5,327 nucleotides of DNA from an uncultured beta proteobacterium (lineage in GTDB: Bacteria > Pseudomonadota > Gammaproteobacteria > Burkholderiales > Rhodocyclaceae): NCBI GenBank assembly GCA_903930395.1, contig CAIYYE010000362.1, positions 1 through 5,327 on the forward strand, in the 5' to 3' direction. Both the position numbers and the translations under genes were made by a program. This document shows positions 1-5,327 of the stretch, one piece after another (within the stretch, counting starts at the first letter, position 1; each line of letters begins with the position of its first letter). The notes beneath the pieces are model-generated. The model made no database searches. It was not told the origin of the DNA and saw nothing but the letters and a program-made list of their open reading frames with translations.

Positions 1-207
1 GCGGCCACCGTAATCGGCGCGGCTGGCGGCGCCCTGATCGGGCATCAGATCGAACGGCAGAGCCAGCCGCAGGGCGATCAGTTCCGGCTCACCATCCGCA
101 TGGAAAACGGCGGCTACCAGACGCTGATCCAGAATACCGATTTCGTCGATCTGCGCGTCGGCGACCGCCTGCGCATCGACAACGGCGGGGCGGTTCGACG
201 CTACTGA
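1..207 (+). CDS. Glycine-zipper 2TM-domain envelope protein, C-terminal fragment (5' end outside window)
   Basis: Frame 1 is open from the left edge to a TGA at 205-207, giving the last 68 residues of a protein whose start lies outside the window. It begins with a small-residue stretch (AATVIGAAGGALIGHQIE) with glycines or alanines at regular spacing. This is the glycine-zipper pattern of SlyB/17-kDa-antigen-like outer-membrane or periplasmic proteins. After a polar linker (RQSQPQGDQ) comes a short beta-rich tail (FRLTIRMENGGYQTL, then DLRVGDRLRIDNGGAVRRY) that is typical of the C-terminus of these small lipoproteins. The family is thought to sit in the envelope and affect its integrity; the exact role is unknown. 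The lipobox or signal sequence cannot be seen here. It converges on the cytochrome gene with a 39-bp gap, so it is not in that operon. The family call is fairly secure; no gene symbol is justified. Confidence 0.8.
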   Translation, partial: AATVIGAAGGALIGHQIERQSQPQGDQFRLTIRMENGGYQTLIQNTDFVDLRVGDRLRIDNGGAVRRY

Positions 208-246
208 CCAGCACCGGGCCGGAGCGCCAGTCACCCGGCGCAACGC
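208..246. other. Convergent intergenic gap, no clear terminator
   Basis: This short GC-rich gap lies between two convergent stop codons. It holds small inverted repeats: GCGCC at 224-228 with GGCGC at 237-241 (8-nt loop), and ACCAGC at 208-213 with GCTGGT at 253-258, which reaches into the end of the cytochrome gene. Neither is followed by a T-tract on either strand, so an intrinsic terminator is not supported. Termination may be Rho-dependent or the transcripts may overlap. Confidence 0.4.
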
Positions 247-1833
247 TCAGTGGCTGGTGCCCTCCGACTTGTTGATCTTGTTCCAGACATTGTACTTGCC
301 GACCGGTTTCTTCATCGGCAGACGCTTCACTTCCTTGAGCGTCACGGCATCGTAGATGATCAGTGCGCCGTCCATTTCCCACAGGCTGGCCAGCACGTAC
401 TTGCCGTCCTTGGTGAATTCGACATGGGCGAAGGTCTTGCCCGGCTCCGGCTTGAGTTCGGCGACGATTTCGAGCTTGTCCTTGTCGATGATCTGCATGG
501 TGTCCTTGAAGGCCTTGCTCATCATTGAATCGGTCCACGCATAGCGGCTGTTTTCGTGGCTGCGCATGAAAAATCCGGGGCCGCGTGTCTTGATCTGCTT
601 GATCGTTTTCCAGGTCTTCATGTCGATGATGCTGATCACCCCCTCGTTGAGATTGGGCGTCGCCATGACCGTTTTCACCTGCCCGGCCTCATCCTTCCAT
701 GCCCAGCTGATGCCGGAGCCGAGGTGCGGCATGCCGGGCAGTTCGAGGTCGGCGATTTTCTTGCGGGCGTCGAGGTTGACCACCTGGCCGCTGACCGCCG
801 CCTTGGCATCGTTGCGCGAAGCCCCCATGACTTCGTCGTAGCCCTGGGTGAAATAGAAATCGTCGAGATAGTCGTCAAGCTGGCTGCGTTGCGGATTCAG
901 GAAGCCGGGGATGAAGGCACCCTCCTGATATTTGAAGTCGTGGATCATGCCGGCCGGAATGGCGTCGGCCCTCGGGTTGTACGAAACCTCCCAGACTTCC
1001 TTGACGTCCTTTAGTGCAGCCACGAAGCTCTGGCGCGGCGAGGCGTCGTAAACGGCGGAAACCCGCGAACTGATCTTGCCGTCCTTGTCGGTCACCGGCA
1101 GGATTTTCTTCAGGTTCAGATCGGCATCGAGGATAACCAGACTATGCGGCAGATAGTTGGCCACCGCGACCCATTTGCCATCGCCGGACACCGCCGCATT
1201 GCGCGTATTGATGCCGGCGCGCACTTCGGCAATGACCTTGAGGTTCCACAGATCGAACTTGGTGATCCAGCCGTCACGCGAGGCGAAGAAGACATAGCGG
1301 CCATCCGGCGTGAACTTCGGCCCGCCGTGCAGGGCAAATCGCGACTGGAAGCGGTGGATCGGTTCCAGCTTGTCGCCGTCGAGGATGGAGACATGGTGAT
1401 CGCCGGATTCGACGACGACGAACAGGTTGAGCGGGTCGGCCTTGAACACCGGCTTGTCGGGCAAGGGCCTGGGCTCAAGGACGAGGCGCGAGGCGACGAT
1501 TTCCTTCTCGCCCCAGGCCGGCATCGGTTTGATCGGTGTATAGGCAAAATCGACCAGCGCCTTGATCTCCTCGTCCGACAGCTTGTCGCCGAAACCAAGC
1601 ATCTGCGATGCCGCCCGCCCTTCGCGGATGACTTTTTCTGCTTCCGGCTTGCGCAAGCGCGCCAGGTTTTCCGGAATCAGCGCCGGGCCTATGCCGCCTA
1701 AACGCTCGCCACCGTGGCAAGCGGCGCAATGCTGTTTGTAATTTGCCGCCACATCGGCCGCTTCGGCCAGTTGCGCCATACCGAACAGGAAGTAAGCCGC
1801 AAAACCGGCCGGGATCAGGATACGCCAGCTCAT
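247..1833 (-). CDS. nirN: NirN-like dihydro-heme d1 dehydrogenase (cytochrome c plus heme d1 beta-propeller)
   Basis: The 528-residue product is probably periplasmic. Residues 1-25 look like a Sec signal peptide ending in AEA. A class I cytochrome c domain follows, with CAACH at 36-40 and Met78 as the likely distal ligand. The rest (about 130-528) resembles the eight-bladed heme d1 propeller of NirS, NirF and NirN, with repeated TPDGRYVFFAS- and TKDGKYVLASLW-like blade motifs. A heme c domain argues against NirF. Against NirS, the segment matching its active-site region reads ATPNLNEG, with Asn394 where I would place the first catalytic His (from memory of NirS). The four functional residues I recall for Pseudomonas aeruginosa NirN (His147, His323, His417, Tyr461) have plausible counterparts at His169, His370, His470 and Tyr514. 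The last pair keeps the same 44-residue spacing. NirN oxidises a propionate of dihydro-heme d1 to the acrylate of heme d1. The gene is second in an operon and its ATG overlaps the nirJ stop by 4 nt. At 528 residues it is somewhat longer than the roughly 490 usual for NirN. The main alternative is a divergent cytochrome cd1 paralogue of other function. Confidence 0.85.
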   Translation of the reverse strand: MSWRILIPAGFAAYFLFGMAQLAEAADVAANYKQHCAACHGGERLGGIGPALIPENLARLRKPEAEKVIREGRAASQMLGFGDKLSDEEIKALVDFAYTPIKPMPAWGEKEIVASRLVLEPRPLPDKPVFKADPLNLFVVVESGDHHVSILDGDKLEPIHRFQSRFALHGGPKFTPDGRYVFFASRDGWITKFDLWNLKVIAEVRAGINTRNAAVSGDGKWVAVANYLPHSLVILDADLNLKKILPVTDKDGKISSRVSAVYDASPRQSFVAALKDVKEVWEVSYNPRADAIPAGMIHDFKYQEGAFIPGFLNPQRSQLDDYLDDFYFTQGYDEVMGASRNDAKAAVSGQVVNLDARKKIADLELPGMPHLGSGISWAWKDEAGQVKTVMATPNLNEGVISIIDMKTWKTIKQIKTRGPGFFMRSHENSRYAWTDSMMSKAFKDTMQIIDKDKLEIVAELKPEPGKTFAHVEFTKDGKYVLASLWEMDGALIIYDAVTLKEVKRLPMKKPVGKYNVWNKINKSEGTSH

Positions 1834-2969
1834 ACGCTAATTTCCTCGTCGGAAAGATAGCAGCCCGGATCTTCCGCCCAGGCGTCGCCGGTCATCTGCT
1901 GCGCTCGCACACGCGTATTGCCATTGCAGATGCCGAGGTAAGCGCATTCGCCACAACGCCCCTTGACGGCGCGCGGGTGCTGCTTGAGGCCGGCCATCAG
2001 TGCGTCCGAGGTATCCGGCCAGATGGCCGAAAACGGCCTGTCCTTGACGTTGCCCAGATTGTGATGCCACCACATGGTGTCGGGATGCACGTTGCCGAGG
2101 TTATCGATATTGGCGACATTGACGCCCGACGAGTTGCCGCCCCACTGGCGCAGCTTGGCCTCGACATGCGCTGCCTGCCCGGGGAAGCGCCGGCGCACCC
2201 AGTGCAGGAAATAAACGCCGTCGGCATCGTTGTTGCCCGTCGTGAACTCCTTGTTCAGCCCGCGCTGCCGGTATTCCCAGCAGGTCTCGAAAAGCAGGTC
2301 CATCGCCCAGCGCGTCAACTGGTGCTGGGCGTCATCCTTGCGATTTTTGTTGCCCCGCCCGGCGTAGTTGAGGTGCGAGAAGTAGAAGCGGTCAATGCCC
2401 TCATCCTCGACCAACTTGAGCAGGCCGGGCAGGTCGTGGGCGTTGTCCTGCGTCATGGTGAAACGGACGCCGATTTTCAGACCGAGGTCGCGGCACAGCC
2501 GGATGCCCTTGAGCGAGGCCTCGAAGGCGCCGTCCAGGCGACGGAATTTATCGTGCGTTTCACGAATGCCGTCGAGCGAGACGCCAACATAGTCGAAATC
2601 ACATTCAGCAATCCGGCCGATGTTGCTCTCGTCGATCAGCGTGCCATTGGACGACAGCCCGACATAAAAGCCCTTGGCCTTGGCGCGCTTGGCGATGTCG
2701 TAAATATCCGGCCGCAGCAACGGTTCGCCGCCGGAAAGAATAAGCACCGGCACCTTGAAGCCACGGAGGTCGTCCATCACCGTATAAACCTGTTCGGTGC
2801 TCAGCTCGCCGGGGAAATGGGTATCGGCCGAAATCGAATAGCAATGCTTGCAGGTCAGGTTGCAGCGGCGGATCAGGTTCCAGATGACCACCGGGCCGGG
2901 CGGATTGCGCTTGGGACCGAGCGGCGTTGGCGCTGCAATTTCCTGCATGTACTGGGAGATGCGAAACAT
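1830..2969 (-). CDS. nirJ: NirJ-like radical SAM enzyme of heme d1 biosynthesis
   Basis: The 379-residue product is a cytoplasmic radical SAM protein, close to the roughly 390 residues of known NirJ. The 4Fe-4S/SAM motif CNLTCKHC (Cys36, Cys40, Cys43) sits near the N-terminus and is followed by GGEP at 80-83, which contacts SAM. A C-terminal SPASM-like cysteine set (Cys339, Cys342, Cys348, Cys370; C-x2-C-x5-C-x21-C) should hold a second Fe-S cluster, as in the NirJ family. Family knowledge: NirJ removes two propionate side chains from didecarboxysiroheme on the way to the heme d1 dione. The frame stays open upstream to an ATG at 3464, but that extension overlaps the divergent transporter and has no family resemblance. 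The ATG at 2969 starts the usual MFRISQYM sequence and has a Shine-Dalgarno. It is the first gene of an operon with the NirN-like gene, downstream of an FNR/DNR-type box. Other SPASM radical SAM proteins (heme or peptide maturases such as AhbC/AhbD) are the alternative, but the nirN partner favours NirJ. Confidence 0.9.
   Translation of the reverse strand: MFRISQYMQEIAAPTPLGPKRNPPGPVVIWNLIRRCNLTCKHCYSISADTHFPGELSTEQVYTVMDDLRGFKVPVLILSGGEPLLRPDIYDIAKRAKAKGFYVGLSSNGTLIDESNIGRIAECDFDYVGVSLDGIRETHDKFRRLDGAFEASLKGIRLCRDLGLKIGVRFTMTQDNAHDLPGLLKLVEDEGIDRFYFSHLNYAGRGNKNRKDDAQHQLTRWAMDLLFETCWEYRQRGLNKEFTTGNNDADGVYFLHWVRRRFPGQAAHVEAKLRQWGGNSSGVNVANIDNLGNVHPDTMWWHHNLGNVKDRPFSAIWPDTSDALMAGLKQHPRAVKGRCGECAYLGICNGNTRVRAQQMTGDAWAEDPGCYLSDEEISV
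1841..1847 (-). promoter_or_regulatory. Ribosome binding site of the nirN-like gene, inside the nirJ 3' end
   Basis: Read on the minus strand this is GAGGAAA, ending 7 nt before the ATG at 1833-1831. It lies within the last codons of nirJ, so the second gene has its own Shine-Dalgarno as well as the ATGA overlap. Both point to translational coupling. The site supports the ATG at 1833, which also leaves a well-formed signal peptide. Confidence 0.65.
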
Positions 2970-2974
2970 GGAAT

Positions 2975-2979
2975 TCCTT
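2975..2979 (-). promoter_or_regulatory. Ribosome binding site of nirJ that decides the start
   Basis: The minus strand reads AAGGA followed by ATTCC and the ATG at 2969-2967, giving 5-nt spacing. This favours the 379-residue NirJ over the in-frame start at 3464, and it fits the family's N-terminus. Confidence 0.7.
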
Positions 2980-2991
2980 GTTCTTGGCTTC

Positions 2992-3006
2992 GCCGTATTC
3001 AACGGC
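2992..3006. repeat. Small perfect inverted repeat in the nirJ promoter
   Basis: GCCGT (2992-2996), a 5-nt loop ATTCA, then ACGGC (3002-3006). The arms flank and partly overlap the predicted -10 of the nirJ promoter. It could be chance or a minor operator. It has no T-tract and is not a terminator. Confidence 0.3.
2997..3002 (-). promoter_or_regulatory. Predicted -10 element of the nirJ-nirN promoter
   Basis: On the minus strand this reads TTGAAT, 4 of 6 matches to TATAAT. It implies a transcription start near 2990. That puts the centre of the FNR-type box (3031.5) at -41.5, the classic position for class II activation. No good -35 is needed for such a promoter. The 5' leader would be about 21 nt and would include the nirJ Shine-Dalgarno. 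The assignment rests on spacing; the hexamer alone is weak. Confidence 0.45.
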
Positions 3007-3024
3007 AGGCGGGCTGGCGATACC

Positions 3025-3038
3025 TTGACGTGCGTCAA
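3025..3038. promoter_or_regulatory. FNR/DNR/FixK-type operator (TTGAC-N4-GTCAA)
   Basis: TTGACGTGCGTCAA is an inverted repeat with both half-sites perfect. The symmetry extends one base each side (CTTGAC...GTCAAG, 3024-3039), with only the central bases off. It matches the TTGAY-N4-RTCAA consensus of the Crp/FNR family regulators FNR, Anr, DNR, NnrR and FixK, which activate denitrification genes under low oxygen or nitric oxide. It lies 62 bp from the nirJ start codon, with a possible -10 at the class II distance. Which family member binds cannot be read from the site. Confidence 0.85.
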
Positions 3039-3083
3039 GCCCTGTAAAACCGGCCCGTTGGTCGAGCCACACACCCCTTGCGG

Positions 3084-3089
3084 TATACT
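3084..3089 (+). promoter_or_regulatory. -10 element of the ABC transporter gene, implying a leaderless transcript
   Basis: TATACT matches 5 of 6 bases of the sigma-70 -10 consensus and is followed by only 6 nt before the ATG at 3096. The expected start of transcription, 7 nt after the hexamer, falls on the A of that ATG. No Shine-Dalgarno is present in the preceding bases (CCCCGC). No good -35 is seen at 16-18 bp spacing; the nearest candidate, TTGGTC at 3058-3063, would need a 20-bp spacer. Confidence 0.55.
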
Positions 3090-3095
3090 CCCCGC

Positions 3096-5327
3096 ATGAC
3101 CGCAAATGTACAAACCCCTGCCAGCAACGAACCGGCACTCCCGAGCCACTGGGCCGCCGAGCTGGACGCAAAGCTGGCTGCCGACGAAACAACCCAGGCC
3201 TGGGTCGAGATAGACCTCGATAACCGTCTGCAGTTCGCCTCCGGCCTTGTCCTCGTTACCAATCAGCGCCTGCTCGCCCGTGCGCCGGGCGAAGCCGGCT
3301 GGAGCGAGTGGCCGCTGCATGGCGGCCTGACGCTGAGCCATAACGACCACGCTGGCGTCGGGGCGCTGGAACTGGTCGATGAAAACGGCCGCCTCGCCAC
3401 CTGGCGCTACACGCTGGCCAAGAACCTCGCCGCTCTTCGCGTCATCAGCGAATTCGACCTGCACCGCGACAGCCTTGTCAGCGGCCAGCCCGTCCTGCGC
3501 TCAAGCGAGGATTGTTGCCCGAAATGCAAGGCCCCGCTGCCGCCGGGTGAAGACGAATGCCCGGTGTGCAACCGCGAAGCCACTGTCGCGCCGTCGACGT
3601 GGACGCTGTTCCGCCTGTGGCGTTTCGCCCGGCCGTATCGCTGGCAACTGATGCTGGGTTTTGCCCTGACATTGGCGTCGACCGCAGCAACCTTGGTCCC
3701 GCCCTACCTGACCATGCCGTTGATGGACGAGGTGCTGATCCCGTTCCAGAACGGCAAGCCGATCGACTGGCCGCTGGTCACGATGTATCTCGGCGGCCTG
3801 CTTGTCGCGGCTGTACTGGCCTGGGGCCTGGGCTGGATACGCACCTACATCCTGTCGCTGGTTTCCGAGCGCATGGGCCGCGACCTGCGCACGCAGACCT
3901 ACGACCACCTGCTCGGCCTCTCGCTCGAATATTTCGGCGGCAAGCGCACCGGCGACCTCATGGCGCGCATCGGCAACGAAACCGACCGCATCAACATTTT
4001 CCTGTCGCTCGACCTGCTCAACTTCGCCACCGATGTGCTGATGATCACGATGACCGCCGTCATCCTGTTCAGCATCAACCCGTGGCTGGCCCTTGTGACC
4101 CTGCTGCCGTTGCCGATCATCGGCTGGCTCATCCACTTCGTCCGCGAAAAGCTGCGCACCGGCTTCGAGAAAATCGACCGGGTCTGGGCCGAGGTGACCA
4201 ACGTACTGGCCGACACCATCCCCGGTATCCGCGTGGTCAAGGCCTTTGCCCAGGAAAAGCGCGAAGGCGAGCGTTTCCGCGCCGCCAACGAGCACAACCT
4301 GCAGATGAACGACAAGCTGAACAAGACCTGGTCGCTGTTCACTCCCACCGTGACGCTGCTCACCGAAATCGGCCTGCTCGTCGTCTGGGTTTTCGGCATC
4401 TGGCAGATTTCCAAGGGCGAGAGCTCGGTGGGTGTGCTGACCGCCTTCCTCGCCTACATCGGCCGCTTCTACACCCGCCTCGACTCGATGAGCCGCATCG
4501 TCTCGGCGACCCAGCGCGCCGCATCGTCGACCAAGCGCATCTTCGACATTCTCGACCACGTCTCCAGCGTCCCCGAGCCGACCAACCCGGTGCATCTGTC
4601 CGGCGTCACCGGCCGGCTCGAACTGAAAAAAGCCAGCTTCCGCTACGGCACCCGCTCGGTCACCCGCGACGTCGATCTGGTCATCCAGCCGGGCGAAATG
4701 ATCGGCCTGGTCGGCCACTCGGGTTCCGGCAAGTCCACGCTGGTCAACCTGATCTGTCGCTTCTACGACGTTTCCGAAGGCCAGGTCCTGATCGATGGCG
4801 TCGATGTCCGCTCGGTGCCGGTCGCCGAATTCCGCCAGCACATCGGCCTCGTCCTCCAGGAACCTTTCCTCTTCTTCGGCACCATCGCCGACAACATCGC
4901 CTACGGCAAGCCCGCCGCAACGCGCCAGGAAATCATTGCTGCGGCCCGCGCCGCCCACGCCCACGAGTTCATCCTGCGCCTGCCGCACGGCTACGACTCA
5001 CTGGTCGGCGAACGCGGCCAGGGCCTGTCCGGTGGCGAGCGCCAGCGCATCTCCATCGCCCGGGCCCTGCTGATCGATCCGCGCATCCTGATCCTCGACG
5101 AAGCAACCTCCGCGGTCGACACCGAAACCGAAAAGGAAATCCAGAAGGCGCTCGACAATCTGGTCAAGGGCCGCACCACCATCGCCATCGCCCACCGCCT
5201 GAGCACGCTGCGCAAGGCCGACCGGCTGGTTGTCATGGATCGCGGCAAGATTGTCGAGATCGGCAATCACGACCAGTTGATGGCCATCGAAGGCCATTAC
5301 TACAAGCTCTACCAGGCCCAGGCACGC
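3096..5327 (+). CDS. ABC exporter half-transporter with N-terminal PH-like region and zinc ribbon (3' end outside window)
   Basis: The frame stays open for 744 codons from the ATG at 3096 to the right edge; probably only a short tail is missing. Residues 1-139 form an unusual cytoplasmic extension. Its stretch GLVLVTNQRLL (50-60) recalls bacterial PH-like domains, an inference from pattern only. A rubredoxin-like zinc ribbon follows, with Cys141-x2-Cys144 and Cys155-x2-Cys158. Next is an ABC exporter type I membrane domain with helices near 183-205, 228-248, 310-327, 330-348, 415-437 and 445-465. The ATPase domain is complete: A-loop Tyr517, Walker A GHSGSGKST (540-548), Q-loop Gln588, signature LSGGE (644-648), Walker B ending in Asp668 and catalytic Glu669, and H-loop His700. 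It should work as an active dimer in the inner membrane. The substrate cannot be read from the sequence. I recall transporters of this length and layout being annotated as cyanophycin metabolism-associated, next to a DUF1854 protein; MsbA-like lipid export is the generic alternative. It is transcribed divergently from nirJ. Confidence 0.93.
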   Translation, partial: MTANVQTPASNEPALPSHWAAELDAKLAADETTQAWVEIDLDNRLQFASGLVLVTNQRLLARAPGEAGWSEWPLHGGLTLSHNDHAGVGALELVDENGRLATWRYTLAKNLAALRVISEFDLHRDSLVSGQPVLRSSEDCCPKCKAPLPPGEDECPVCNREATVAPSTWTLFRLWRFARPYRWQLMLGFALTLASTAATLVPPYLTMPLMDEVLIPFQNGKPIDWPLVTMYLGGLLVAAVLAWGLGWIRTYILSLVSERMGRDLRTQTYDHLLGLSLEYFGGKRTGDLMARIGNETDRINIFLSLDLLNFATDVLMITMTAVILFSINPWLALVTLLPLPIIGWLIHFVREKLRTGFEKIDRVWAEVTNVLADTIPGIRVVKAFAQEKREGERFRAANEHNLQMNDKLNKTWSLFTPTVTLLTEIGLLVVWVFGIWQISKGESSVGVLTAFLAYIGRFYTRLDSMSRIVSATQRAASSTKRIFDILDHVSSVPEPTNPVHLSGVTGRLELKKASFRYGTRSVTRDVDLVIQPGEMIGLVGHSGSGKSTLVNLICRFYDVSEGQVLIDGVDVRSVPVAEFRQHIGLVLQEPFLFFGTIADNIAYGKPAATRQEIIAAARAAHAHEFILRLPHGYDSLVGERGQGLSGGERQRISIARALLIDPRILILDEATSAVDTETEKEIQKALDNLVKGRTTIAIAHRLSTLRKADRLVVMDRGKIVEIGNHDQLMAIEGHYYKLYQAQAR

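Larger units (their letters stand above)
2970..3095. promoter_or_regulatory. Divergent promoter region between nirJ and the ABC transporter gene
   Basis: This 126-bp gap separates two divergent start codons and must hold both promoters. Reading from the nirJ side, it contains the nirJ Shine-Dalgarno, a predicted -10, a small inverted repeat, the FNR/DNR-type palindrome, and the transporter's -10 directly before its ATG. The palindrome's centre lies 64.5 bp upstream of the predicted transporter start. That is near, but not exactly at, the usual class I positions, so an effect on the transporter is possible and unproven. Confidence 0.7.

Noticed and set aside
208..258. Bidirectional intrinsic terminator between the convergent genes.
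   Set aside because: The inverted repeats are short or broken, and there is no T-tract on either strand.
89..538. 149-residue minus-strand frame across the convergent gap.
   Set aside because: It overlaps two better supported genes, is highly rich in Arg, Gln and Gly, and has no domain.
247..1833. Reading the cytochrome as nitrite reductase NirS or as NirF.
   Set aside because: NirF normally lacks the CXXCH cytochrome domain. One NirS catalytic histidine appears to be Asn394, and the NirN functional residues have counterparts.
1743..3047. 434-residue open frame on the plus strand opposite nirJ.
   Set aside because: It is a mirror frame of a GC-rich gene. It has no recognisable domain, and the opposite strand carries the complete radical SAM motifs.
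2970..3464. In-frame 5' extension of nirJ to an ATG at 3464 (544 residues in all).
   Set aside because: It overlaps the divergent ABC transporter by more than 360 bp and crosses the palindrome and both promoters. It shows no NirJ-like sequence. The ATG at 2969 has a Shine-Dalgarno and the family's N-terminus.
3501..4988. 495-residue open frame on the minus strand opposite the ABC transporter.
   Set aside because: Its composition is low-complexity and rich in Asp, Glu, Gly, Arg and Gln, as expected from the antisense of a GC-rich coding frame. The plus strand has all ABC ATPase motifs.

Overview
The window looks like part of a Gram-negative, high-GC (roughly 60%) chromosome. The best guess is a denitrifying betaproteobacterium of the Rhodocyclales type (Dechloromonas, Azonexus, Thauera or a relative). 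That guess rests on codon use, the presence of heme d1 biosynthesis genes, an FNR/DNR-type operator, and an ABC transporter architecture I associate with this group. No rRNA, tRNA, insertion sequence or CRISPR array is visible. Genes cover almost everything.

Layout. (1) Positions 1-207, plus strand: the 3' end of a small glycine-zipper envelope protein, convergent with the next gene. (2) Positions 208-246: a 39-bp convergent gap with only weak inverted repeats and no clear terminator. (3) Positions 247-2969, minus strand: a two-gene operon read right to left. A NirJ-type radical SAM enzyme comes first, then a NirN-type c-type cytochrome with a heme d1 beta-propeller. The two overlap by 4 nt (ATGA). 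(4) Positions 2970-3095: a 126-bp divergent promoter region. It carries a near-perfect FNR/DNR/FixK-like palindrome (TTGAC-N4-GTCAA). Its spacing suggests a class II, low-oxygen or nitric-oxide activated promoter for the nirJ-nirN pair. (5) Position 3096 to the right edge, plus strand: a large ABC exporter half-transporter with an unusual N-terminal extension (a PH-like stretch, then a four-cysteine zinc ribbon). It runs off the window. A -10 hexamer sits exactly where transcription would begin at the A of the ATG, so its mRNA may be leaderless.

How the genes fit together. NirJ removes propionate side chains from a siroheme-derived precursor to make the dione of heme d1. NirN performs the last step, dehydrogenating dihydro-heme d1 to heme d1, the cofactor of cytochrome cd1 nitrite reductase (NirS). 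Here the two form a compact module under one anaerobic-type operator, with no other nir gene in view. The ABC transporter is divergent and probably functionally separate. I recall similar transporters being annotated as associated with cyanophycin metabolism, which the sequence beyond the right edge could test.
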